In this document: positions 1-5,534 of the stretch, piece by piece
Position numbering within the stretch: position 1 is the first letter of the stretch
How the letters are laid out: every line of letters starts with the position of its first letter
Assembly (NCBI GenBank): GCA_023401495.1
Contig: JAEXDU010000192.1
Span: 1-9,554 of the forward strand
Source: Bacillota bacterium
Lineage (GTDB): Bacteria > Bacillota > Clostridia > Oscillospirales > Acutalibacteraceae
Reading direction: 5' to 3'
Length of the DNA: 9,554 nt
Notes under the pieces: generated by a model
What the model saw: the letters and a program-made list of their open reading frames with translations, nothing else
Databases searched by the model: none
What the model was told of the DNA's origin: nothing
Position numbers and translations under genes: made by a program

Positions 1-19
1 CAAAACCAGATAAAAATGA

Positions 20-25
20 TATATT
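20..25 (+). promoter_or_regulatory. Candidate extended -10 element for the tRNA pair
   Basis: TATATT preceded by TGA (TGN extended -10 motif, 17-19) lies about 25 bases upstream of the mature tRNA-Thr. This suits a start near position 32 and a short 5' leader. The matching -35 would fall at or beyond the left edge, so it cannot be checked. The tRNAs could instead belong to a longer tRNA operon starting outside the window. Confidence 0.35.
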
Positions 26-50
26 AGTCAAGCGCTCAATTTTGAGTCAT

Positions 51-126
51 GCTGGTGTAGCTCAGTTGGTAGAGCAGCTGATTTGTAATCAGCAGGTCGG
101 GGGTTCGAATCCGTCCACCAGCTCCA
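51..126 (+). tRNA. tRNA-Thr (anticodon TGT)
   Basis: This is a complete 76-base cloverleaf. The acceptor stem GCTGGTG (51-57) pairs with CACCAGC (116-122), followed by discriminator T123 and an encoded CCA (124-126). The D-arm is GCTCAGTTGGTAGAGC. The anticodon stem GCTGA/TCAGC encloses loop TTTGTAA with anticodon TGT at 84-86, which reads ACA threonine codons. The T-loop is TTCGAAT. The T-stem (99-103 with 111-115) has a non-Watson-Crick G-G pair in the middle and a G-T pair. It lies 61 bases before tRNA-Tyr, and the two are probably cotranscribed. Confidence 0.97.
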
Positions 127-187
127 CGCTTCGGCGTTCAGCTGAACCGGACAAACTGCCGCATCTGTTTGAGATAAAAGTTAATAT

Positions 188-272
188 GGAGGAGTTCCCG
201 AGTGGCCAAAGGGGGCAGACTGTAAATCTGTTACGTTACGTTTCGGTGGTTCGAATCCACCCTCCTCCACCA
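188..272 (+). tRNA. tRNA-Tyr (anticodon GTA)
   Basis: This is an 85-base class II tRNA with a long variable arm. The acceptor stem GGAGGAG (188-194) pairs with CTCCTCC (262-268), followed by discriminator A269 and an encoded CCA (270-272). The anticodon stem GCAGA/TCTGT encloses loop CTGTAAA, with GTA at 222-224, decoding UAC/UAU. The extended variable arm follows the anticodon stem (about 232-244), and the T-loop is TTCGAAT. The long variable arm plus the GTA anticodon is diagnostic for bacterial tyrosine tRNA. A strong terminator follows directly. Confidence 0.97.
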
Positions 273-286
273 TATCATTTAGAATA

Positions 287-322
287 CGAGCCTCATCCGC
301 TAGGATGGGGTTCGTTTTTTTT
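287..322 (+). terminator. Intrinsic terminator of the tRNA-Thr/tRNA-Tyr transcript
   Basis: A 12-bp stem (CGAGCCTCATCC at 287-298 with GGATGGGGTTCG at 303-314, including G-T wobbles) with a 4-base loop is followed by eight T residues (315-322). It begins 15 bases after the CCA end of tRNA-Tyr, so it ends the tRNA transcript. Confidence 0.9.
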
Positions 323-436
323 ATGCAATGCTCCACCAAAACCAGATATCACGGGCAGAAACGCCCTTGTTATCATATGCCTATATATTTAGACACAATA
401 AATTAGGCATTTGTAAAAAGCTGGCTGGGTTCTTCT

Positions 437-498
437 GTGAAATGATATAAAGACAGGAGACACGATTTTTCGTGGCTCCTGTCTTTATATCATTTCAC
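437..498. terminator. 62-bp near-perfect palindrome, probable bidirectional terminator
   Basis: Arms 437-464 and 471-498 pair at 27 of 28 positions (the one mismatch is A460/G475) around the 6-base loop ATTTTT. The core AAAGACAGGAG-CACG / CGTG-CTCCTGTCTTT has A-rich flanks on one side and T-rich flanks on the other in both orientations, the usual look of a bidirectional terminator. It would stop transcripts leaving the tRNAs rightwards and the etfA transcript arriving from the right, since etfA ends about 90 bases away. The outer 12 bp (GTGAAATGATAT and complement) extend the stem well beyond what termination needs. No gene is seen in 323-587. Confidence 0.7.
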
Positions 499-587
499 TT
501 TAAGACGCTGGCTTTCATTCCATAATGAAAAAAATCTGAATTTTGACTGTATCGGTATTCCGCCGCCGTTTCAATTCCTGCTGCAAG

Positions 588-1565
588 TCAGCCGCGATGG
601 AACAGAATCTCACGTGTGAGGGCAGGAACGACCTCAAAAAGATCCCCAACGACACAATAATCAGCATACCGAAAAATCCGGGCGTCCGGATCGGTATTGA
701 TCGCCACGATAGTACCGGAACCCAGCATGCCGGTCAGGTGCTGGATCGCACCGGAAATACCGCATGCTATATACAGCCTTGGGGCAACCGTGTGACCTGT
801 CTGCCCCACCTGATGCGCCTTGGAAATCCATCCCCGGTCAACCGTGGTGCGCGACGCGCCAACGGCGCCCCCCAGCGCAGCAGCCAGCTCGCGCAAGGGA
901 GCAAAGCCCTCCGGCCCGCCTACCCCTTTACCGCCGGATACGATCACCTCGGCGCTCTCCAAATCAATGCCGTCGCTCGAAAGCTCCTGCAGCAGCTCCA
1001 GCACCTGGACGCGGGTGGAACCACCGGCGGCGGGCGTAAAACGGATTACCTGTACCGGCACCGCACCCTTCCCTCGGCGCTTCTGTCCCCCTCCGGGGCG
1101 GACAGTTCCGATCTGCGGACGGTGATCGACGCAGGCGACATCACACAGAACGCTTTCCCCTAGAACAGGGCGCGTCCATACCAGGCAATCCTTCTGCGCA
1201 TCCAGTGCAAAACCGGTGCAGTCGGAAGCATAACCCGTATTCAGCCGGGCAGCTGCCTGTGGCAGGCATTCCTTCGCAAAAACCGTAGATGCAGCCAGAA
1301 TGGCCCAAGGCTTTTCCTTTTCCGCCAGCTCGGCAAGCGCCGCGGCAGGGTCAGTGGGAACGGCATCCGCCAGCAGCAGGCGGTCGGCTCCACAGAGGCC
1401 AGCCGCTGCGGCTTCCTTTTCTGCATCACAAGAAAACGCCACGGCAGTGAGAGTTCCGCCCAGGGAATTCACCAAAGCGCGGCAATCATTCAGTAATGAA
1501 AGCGACAGCTCGCGAAAGCGTCCGGATTTTCCCGTCTCCATGAAAACCCAAATGTCTTTTTTCAT
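588..1565 (-). CDS. etfA: Electron transfer flavoprotein, alpha subunit
   Basis: With EtfB this 325-residue protein forms the cytoplasmic FAD-containing electron carrier that exchanges electrons with acyl-CoA dehydrogenases. Residues 1-190 are the variable ETF alpha/beta domain. Residues 205-320 are the conserved FAD-binding domain, with ASRTTVD (237-243), QVGQTG (252-257), GISGAIQH (269-276), VAIN (287-290) and a terminal ADYCVVGDLFEVVPAL. The length is normal for the family, and there is no N-terminal ferredoxin-like extension of the kind seen in EtfA of lactate-dehydrogenase/Etf complexes. The lysine usual in the VAINKDP motif is T291 here. The ATG is preceded by GAGG at 1575-1578, nine bases upstream, overlapping the etfB stop; the 11-base gap indicates translational coupling. 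The 62-bp palindrome lies downstream. Its likely partner is the neighbouring acyl-CoA dehydrogenase, which is an inference from proximity. Whether it bifurcates electrons to ferredoxin cannot be read from the sequence alone. Confidence 0.95.
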   Translation of the reverse strand: MKKDIWVFMETGKSGRFRELSLSLLNDCRALVNSLGGTLTAVAFSCDAEKEAAAAGLCGADRLLLADAVPTDPAAALAELAEKEKPWAILAASTVFAKECLPQAAARLNTGYASDCTGFALDAQKDCLVWTRPVLGESVLCDVACVDHRPQIGTVRPGGGQKRRGKGAVPVQVIRFTPAAGGSTRVQVLELLQELSSDGIDLESAEVIVSGGKGVGGPEGFAPLRELAAALGGAVGASRTTVDRGWISKAHQVGQTGHTVAPRLYIACGISGAIQHLTGMLGSGTIVAINTDPDARIFRYADYCVVGDLFEVVPALTREILFHRG

Positions 1566-1576
1566 GCTTCATTTCC

Positions 1577-2368
1577 TCACAGCACACCGGCAGCGTTCAA
1601 AAGCTGAAACAGCTGCTTGGCGGAATCCTCGCCGGTCTGCTTACAAATTTTCACGCCCTGCATCCCACGGGAGGCAGGGCGTGTTTCGCGCACCGTTAAC
1701 AGCGGGGCGGGAATTTCGGAAAGCTCCAGCATCGGAATCACTGCACGGCTAGCTTCCATGCTGCTTCTCACCGTAGGGAGCCGGGGCTCGCCAGGAAATT
1801 TGTCAAATGCCGCAACACAGGGCAGGTCCATCTCTGCCAGACCGGTCCCATCCTCATTTTCCTGCCTGATTCGCAGAGCGCCGCCACACAGCGCCGCGTC
1901 CAGCCCGCGGCCTGCAAAAGGCAGGTCCAGGCACTGTGCCAGCTGCGGACCGACCTGCGCGGATTGCCCGTCGGTAGACTGCTGCCCACAGAAGATCAGC
2001 TCTGCCGGGCCTGCTTTCCTTTCCAGGCGGCGGATTGCCTGGGCCAGCAGACGGCTGACTGCCAGAGCATCCAGCAAATCTGGGTCGGGAACTACCGCAA
2101 GAACAGCGTCATCCGCAGCAATTGCCAATGCCTGCCGCAGGGCCTCATCCTCACCGGAACGACCCAGGGAAAGAGCGGTAATATGGATGCTTTTATCCGC
2201 ATCGCGCAGGCGTGCAGCAGCCTCCAGCGCATAGGCGTCCAGCAGATTCAGCCGGACGGGAAGCCTCTGCGGCGGCTGTTCTGTCTTTTCTCTGCGCCCG
2301 ATGCTCAGATCGGGCACCTGCTTTATGCAGACAATGAGATTTCTGTTGGTTCCGGAGGGTTCCATCAT
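1577..2368 (-). CDS. etfB: Electron transfer flavoprotein, beta subunit
   Basis: This is the beta subunit of the EtfAB heterodimer, which carries a nucleotide (FAD or AMP) and in bifurcating forms meets NADH. The protein has 263 residues. LIVCIKQVPD (11-20) is the hallmark N-terminal strand, NLLDAYALEAA (41-51) corresponds to the family NPFDxxAxExA stretch, and CGQQSTDGQSAQVGP (127-141) is the family signature, usually CGxQAIDGDTAQVGP. The segment at about 91-105 (VVPDPDLLDALAVSR) departs from the common SDRAFAGSDTxAT pattern, so this is a divergent member. Two tandem ATGs begin the frame. The first abuts the marR TGA stop (2371-2369). The second, at 2365, sits at better spacing from the GAGGAG Shine-Dalgarno (about 2373-2378), so the true protein may be one residue shorter. 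It is cotranscribed with marR and etfA. Confidence 0.94.
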   Translation of the reverse strand: MMEPSGTNRNLIVCIKQVPDLSIGRREKTEQPPQRLPVRLNLLDAYALEAAARLRDADKSIHITALSLGRSGEDEALRQALAIAADDAVLAVVPDPDLLDALAVSRLLAQAIRRLERKAGPAELIFCGQQSTDGQSAQVGPQLAQCLDLPFAGRGLDAALCGGALRIRQENEDGTGLAEMDLPCVAAFDKFPGEPRLPTVRSSMEASRAVIPMLELSEIPAPLLTVRETRPASRGMQGVKICKQTGEDSAKQLFQLLNAAGVL

Positions 2369-2794
2369 TCACTCCTCTTCATCGATCCGGCCAATACGGC
2401 GCAGGCTCTCCATCAGAGCATCCTTTTCCTGCGGAGTGAAGTCCTGCAGTATTTCAACATTCAGTTCATCGACCGCCTTCAGGACGTCGTCCTTCATCGC
2501 CATGGCCGAAGGAGTGGCGATGACCAGAATACTGCGCCGGTTATTGGGATCCACAACCCGGTCGATCAGATCCTGCTTCTGCATTCTGTCCAGAATGCCG
2601 GAAACCGTTGAATTTTCCAAACGAAGCGCTCTGGCGATTTCTTTCGGGGTGGTGGGTCCATTCTTCCAAAGGCAACTCAGCACGCCGTACTGTCCCGGTG
2701 TAATCCCGTAAGGTGACAGCCGCGAAAAAAAGGTTTGGAATACCTCGTGCTGAGATATTGTCAGTAAATAATTGATGCAATATCGCAATTCCAT
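2369..2794 (-). CDS. MarR-family winged-helix transcriptional regulator
   Basis: This 141-residue protein has the usual length for dimeric MarR repressors. The winged helix-turn-helix spans about residues 31-98: ITPGQYGVLSCL (31-42), helix 2 TPKEIARALRL (49-59), the recognition helix ENSTVSGILDRM (60-71), and a wing DPNNRRSIL (82-90) matching the DxRD/NxR type. Flanking helices (1-28 and 99-138) would form the dimer interface and ligand pocket. It is the first gene of the operon, and its TGA stop is immediately followed by the etfB ATG, so its expression is tied to etfBA. Its Shine-Dalgarno AGGAGG (2806-2811) is 11 bases from the ATG, rather far. It may regulate its own operon and the acd/crt divergon in response to an acyl-CoA or related acid; that is inference, since the sequence does not show its ligand or targets. 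Confidence 0.93.
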   Translation of the reverse strand: MELRYCINYLLTISQHEVFQTFFSRLSPYGITPGQYGVLSCLWKNGPTTPKEIARALRLENSTVSGILDRMQKQDLIDRVVDPNNRRSILVIATPSAMAMKDDVLKAVDELNVEILQDFTPQEKDALMESLRRIGRIDEEE

Positions 2795-2891
2795 CCTGCT
2801 CTTTATCCTCCTGTTTCAAGGCGGTGAATCCGAAAACACGCTGCCAGGGCTGCCCCGGCGATTCCTTCGAAGTCCGCTCAATATGGAAATG

Positions 2892-2905
2892 TGCCCGTCC
2901 GGGCA
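2892..2905. promoter_or_regulatory. GC-rich dyad just inside the marR leader
   Basis: TGCCCG-TC-CGGGCA is a perfect 6-bp-arm dyad, and an outer GAAA/TTTC pair extends it (about 2886-2911) with small internal gaps. It lies about 10-22 bases downstream of the predicted marR start point. It could be an operator for autoregulation by MarR, or a leader stem-loop. Only the symmetry and the position support this. Confidence 0.35.
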
Positions 2906-2920
2906 AAGTTTCATGCATTC

Positions 2921-2949
2921 AGTATAGCGTTTTACAGGCGCTTTTTCAA
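2921..2949 (-). promoter_or_regulatory. Sigma-A promoter of marR-etfB-etfA
   Basis: On the minus strand, TTGAAA (2949-2944) and TATACT (2926-2921) are separated by exactly 17 bases, a near-consensus housekeeping promoter. The start would fall near 2914, giving a leader of about 120 bases before marR. Confidence 0.75.
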
Positions 2950-3027
2950 CTGATTTCGCAATTCATTTCCTATGTCCATTCAGACAAGAAGCAGGGGCAG
3001 GCAAATTTTTGTATTTTCCCCTGAAAC

Positions 3028-3065
3028 CAGCATTTCCGGCATCCGCACGGATGCCGGAAATGCTG
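3028..3065 (-). terminator. 17-bp perfect hairpin downstream of the acyl-CoA dehydrogenase gene
   Basis: Arms 3028-3044 and 3049-3065 pair perfectly around a 4-base loop, 56 bases past the dehydrogenase stop. On the minus strand the stem is followed by GTTTCAGGGG and on the plus strand by TAGCATGG, so neither side has a proper T-tract. It may act as a weak terminator or as a 3'-end stabiliser that separates this gene from the marR promoter beyond. Confidence 0.55.
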
Positions 3066-3120
3066 TAGCATGGTTAATATTAGGAGAGCAGGTATAAACA
3101 AAGGAAAAAGTGCTTACAAG

Positions 3121-4263
3121 TCAGCGGAACAACGAGCCGCTGATCACCAGACGCTGAATCTCGTTGGTGCCTTCGTAAATCTGGGTGATCTTCGCATCAC
3201 GCATCATGCGCTCGACTTCATATTCACGCATATAGCCGTTGCCACCCAGAAACTGAACCGCTTCGGTCGTAACTTCCATCGCAACGTCGGTAGCCGTCAT
3301 CTTTGCCATCGCGGCATCGACGGTGAAACGTGCGCCCGCATCATGAGCCAAAGCCGCGCCGTAAACCAGCAGCTTCGCTCCCTGAATCTTGGTGTAAAGC
3401 TCCGCCATTTTAAATGCAAGATACTGCTGCTTACTGATGGGCTTGCCGAACTGCTCGCGCTCCATCATGTATTTGCGTGCAATCTCAAAGGCGCCTTCCG
3501 CAATGCCAAGACCCTGCGCAGCTACGCCGATCCGCCCGCAATCCAAAGTCTTCATAGCAAGTTTGAAGCCTTCGCCAGGCTGCGCCAGAATATTTGCAGC
3601 GGGTACGCGAACGTTGTCCAACAGGATTTCGGAAACCTGCGCGGAACGAATGCCCATCTTGTTTTCAACATGGCCGATAGAAATACCGGGTGTGCTGCGT
3701 TCTACCGCAAAGCAGGTCATGCTTTTTGTACCAACAGAAGGATCTGTCAGCGCATAAATGACATAATAGTCGGCCAGAGGGCCGTTGGTGTTAAAGCACT
3801 TGGAACCATTGAGAATATAAAAGTCACCGTCCTGTTTTGCAATGGTCTTCTGACCGGCTGCGTCGGAACCGGCCCCATGCTCGGTCAAACCAAAGCCGCC
3901 CAGATGTTCGCCGGAAAGAACAGGAGCCATGAACTTTTTCTTCACCTCTTCGGAAGCGGAAGAGTTAAAAATGGTACCACCATAAAGAGATGTCGCTACC
4001 GAATAGGAAATCCCCAGAGAGGCATCCACTTTCGAAATCTCTTCAACAGCAAGAGCATATTCGAGGTAACCCATCCCCTGACCGCCTACTGCTTCAGGAT
4101 AGGGCAGGCCGATCAAGCCGAGTTTCCCCAATTTGTTGAACAGACCGACATCATAAGTAGAAGTTTCATCGCGCTCGATAGCGCCGGGTTTTACTTCCCT
4201 TTCCGCAAATTCGCGTGCAAGGGTTTGGATGCGCTTTTGTTCATCGTTCAATGTAAGGTTCAT
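3121..4263 (-). CDS. Short-chain acyl-CoA dehydrogenase (butyryl-CoA dehydrogenase / acryloyl-CoA reductase type)
   Basis: This FAD flavoprotein would reduce a 2-enoyl-CoA (crotonyl- or acryloyl-like) to the saturated acyl-CoA, or the reverse, with electrons passed through EtfAB. It has 380 residues, the family's usual length. N-terminal helical domain is residues 1-120; the beta domain includes FGLTEHGAGSD (124-134); the C-terminal helical domain contains RIGVAAQGLGIAEGA and EREQFGKP. The catalytic glutamate is E364 in IYEGTNEIQR. The resemblance to clostridial Bcd is strong around MKTLDxGRIG, VERMMRDAKIT and VISGxxFR. Two family positions are unusual: H129 where TEP is normal, and N158 in KCFNTNG where KxFITNG is normal. 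I chose the ATG at 4263 because AAAGGAAGG (4278-4270) lies six bases upstream and the length matches homologues. An in-frame ATG at 4293, with a weaker AAGGTGA upstream, would add ten residues. It is divergent from crt. The exact substrate is not determinable from the sequence. Confidence 0.93.
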   Translation of the reverse strand: MNLTLNDEQKRIQTLAREFAEREVKPGAIERDETSTYDVGLFNKLGKLGLIGLPYPEAVGGQGMGYLEYALAVEEISKVDASLGISYSVATSLYGGTIFNSSASEEVKKKFMAPVLSGEHLGGFGLTEHGAGSDAAGQKTIAKQDGDFYILNGSKCFNTNGPLADYYVIYALTDPSVGTKSMTCFAVERSTPGISIGHVENKMGIRSAQVSEILLDNVRVPAANILAQPGEGFKLAMKTLDCGRIGVAAQGLGIAEGAFEIARKYMMEREQFGKPISKQQYLAFKMAELYTKIQGAKLLVYGAALAHDAGARFTVDAAMAKMTATDVAMEVTTEAVQFLGGNGYMREYEVERMMRDAKITQIYEGTNEIQRLVISGSLFR

Positions 4264-4309
4264 ACTCATCCTTCCTTTCATTTGGTCAACCATGATTCAG
4301 AATCACCTT

Positions 4310-4359
4310 ATTGTTTCAAAACAATTCTTATTTAAAACATTTCTGAATAAGAATTGTTT
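4310..4359. promoter_or_regulatory. Candidate operator cluster with three ATTGTTT half-sites
   Basis: Two overlapping inverted repeats share an arm. ATTGTTT-CA-AAACAAT spans 4310-4325. AAACAATTCTTATT (4319-4332) pairs perfectly with AATAAGAATTGTTT (4346-4359) across 13 bases. The block starts within a few bases downstream of the predicted acd start point, where a bound repressor would block transcription. The bound factor is unknown; the nearby MarR protein is one candidate. Confidence 0.6.
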
Positions 4360-4367
4360 ATAAGGCG

Positions 4368-4396
4368 AATTTAACATAAAATAAAATACATGTCAA
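4368..4396 (-). promoter_or_regulatory. Sigma-A promoter of the acyl-CoA dehydrogenase gene
   Basis: On the minus strand a consensus -35 TTGACA (4396-4391) is followed after 17 bases by TAAATT (4373-4368), preceded by TGT as an extended -10. The start would be near 4361, about 100 bases upstream of the chosen start codon, with the candidate operators inside the leader. Confidence 0.7.
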
Positions 4397-4490
4397 GATA
4401 TTTTTTGAGAAATAAAACAAATTTTTTTCTTGCAAAAAAATAAAAAAATTTTTTCATCCAGATATCACCAAAAATACGCAATATCTAGTG

Positions 4491-4510
4491 GTACTACCTA
4501 TAGGCACTAC
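4491..4510. promoter_or_regulatory. Imperfect 20-bp dyad upstream of the crt promoter
   Basis: GTACTACCTA/TAGGCACTAC is symmetric at 8 of 10 positions around the centre 4500/4501. It sits about 50 bases upstream of the crt -35 and about 95 bases from the acd -35. This is a suitable place for an activator or for a second regulator of the divergon. Only the symmetry supports it. Confidence 0.3.
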
Positions 4511-4561
4511 ACTTTGCACAAAAATAATTCGCCATACGAATCCTACGGCTTAGAAATGTTC

Positions 4562-4590
4562 TTGACACGAGATAAAATGCGTAATAAAAT
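4562..4590 (+). promoter_or_regulatory. Sigma-A promoter of crt and the downstream CoA-transferase
   Basis: A consensus -35 TTGACA (4562-4567) is followed after exactly 17 bases by TAAAAT (4585-4590), placing the start near 4597 and giving a leader of about 60 bases. GGAGG at 4643-4647 is the crt Shine-Dalgarno. This promoter and the acd promoter point away from each other, with about 170 bases between their -35 elements. Confidence 0.8.
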
Positions 4591-4655
4591 AGGCCTCAAA
4601 GAGAGGAGTTGTATACTTCATCTAAATTTTATATTTTTTTACGGAGGTTTTTGTT

Positions 4656-5435
4656 ATGAATAATCTGCTTCTGGAAATTCAAAACGGCATTGCTCTGCTG
4701 ACCATCAACCGTCCGAAATCTCTAAATGCACTCAATAGCGAAACATTGAGTGAACTGGACACCTGCCTGTCAGAAATCGAAAAACGCGAAGATGTAAAGG
4801 TTATTATTTTGACTGGTTCCGGTGAAAAATCTTTCGTTGCCGGCGCAGATATTTCTGAAATGGTAAATGCGACTCCCGTAGAGGGAAGCGCCATGGGCCA
4901 GCTTGCCAGAAAAGCCTTTGGACATCTGGAAGAGATGCCTCAGGTAACCATTGCCGCCGTAAACGGATACGCTCTGGGCGGCGGCTGCGAAATTTCAATG
5001 GCCTGCGATATCCGTATCGCCTCTGAAAACGCCAAATTCGCACAGCCCGAATGCGGTTTGGGGATTCTGCCCGGCTTTGGCGGCACGCAGCGTCTTTCCC
5101 GCCTGGTAGGGAAAGGGCGCGCCAAGGAACTGATTTTCACCTGCGACATGATCGACGCGCAGGAGGCCTACCGCATTGGCCTTGTCAACAAAGTGGTTTC
5201 GCTGGCAGAGCTGATTGACTACTGCAAAGCAATGGCAGGGCGCATCATGAAGAACGCGCCGGTCGGCGTTGCCCTGGCGAAGGAGGCCATCAACACCGGC
5301 AGCGACACCGACCTGAACAGCGGCCTGAAGCTGGAAGCCAACCTGTTTGGCCTGTCCTTCTCTACACAGGATAAAAAAGAGGGCATGACTGCATTTTTGG
5401 AGAAACGCAAAGAGAAGCACTTCATCGGCCAATAA
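4656..5435 (+). CDS. crt: Crotonase (3-hydroxybutyryl-CoA dehydratase / enoyl-CoA hydratase)
   Basis: The enzyme reversibly hydrates a short 2-enoyl-CoA (crotonyl-CoA with 3-hydroxybutyryl-CoA) in the cytoplasm. The protein has 259 residues, the standard crotonase length. The CoA/oxyanion segment is SFVAGADISEM (59-69). The second oxyanion-hole and catalytic block is NGYALGGGCEISMACDIRIA, with catalytic E112. The second catalytic glutamate E132 lies in PECGLGILPGFGGTQRL. The resemblance to clostridial Crt is strong, including GEKSFVAGADISEM, RIGLVNKVV and the C-terminal MTAFLEKRKE. The start is supported by GGAGG eight bases upstream. It is the first gene of the rightward operon, 99 bases before the CoA-transferase. 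Hydration of acryloyl-CoA is possible if the pathway is of the acrylate type. The CaiD (crotonobetainyl-CoA hydratase) alternative is less likely because the match to Crt is closer. Confidence 0.93.
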   Translation: MNNLLLEIQNGIALLTINRPKSLNALNSETLSELDTCLSEIEKREDVKVIILTGSGEKSFVAGADISEMVNATPVEGSAMGQLARKAFGHLEEMPQVTIAAVNGYALGGGCEISMACDIRIASENAKFAQPECGLGILPGFGGTQRLSRLVGKGRAKELIFTCDMIDAQEAYRIGLVNKVVSLAELIDYCKAMAGRIMKNAPVGVALAKEAINTGSDTDLNSGLKLEANLFGLSFSTQDKKEGMTAFLEKRKEKHFIGQ

Positions 5436-5520
5436 TCCGAAAGCATACGGAAAATGGATGGAAATCCTTTCGGAATGCGATCACTTTGATTCGGTTGATT
5501 TGGGTCAAAGGAAAAAATGC

Positions 5521-5530
5521 GGAGGAGGAG
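5521..5530 (+). promoter_or_regulatory. Ribosome binding site deciding the CoA-transferase start
   Basis: GGAGGAGGAG ends four bases before the ATG at 5535. An in-frame ATG at 5517 lies upstream of this site and would translate through it (as RRRS), so 5535 is preferred. Confidence 0.8.
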
Positions 5531-5534
5531 TATC

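Noticed and set aside
42..392. Open frame of 116 codons over the tRNA region
   Set aside because: It runs straight through both tRNA genes and the terminator, with no Shine-Dalgarno site. The tRNA structures explain the sequence.
4310..4325. Rex (redox repressor) operator
   Set aside because: The Rex consensus is TTGTTAA-N4-TTAACAA (18 bp). Here the arms are TTGTTT-CA-AAACAA with only a 2-base centre, so spacing and inner bases do not fit, though the arms look similar.
3070..4335. 421-codon plus-strand frame opposite the acyl-CoA dehydrogenase gene
   Set aside because: The opposite strand encodes a dehydrogenase with all family motifs. The plus frame is its antisense shadow, with no recognisable domain or start signal.
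4486..4510. FapR-like operator (TTAGTACC type)
   Set aside because: TAGT-GGTACTA has some matching bases, but the 17-bp FapR arrangement is not present. I kept only the neutral call of an imperfect dyad.
4430..4663. 77-codon plus-strand frame in the acd/crt spacer
   Set aside because: It starts in an A-rich tract with no Shine-Dalgarno site, spans the crt promoter and overlaps the crt start. The sequence is low-complexity and AT-driven.
5436..5474. Hairpin TCCGAAAG/CTTTCGGA between crt and the CoA-transferase gene as a terminator
   Set aside because: The loop is over 20 bases and no T-tract follows. The genes are more likely cotranscribed.
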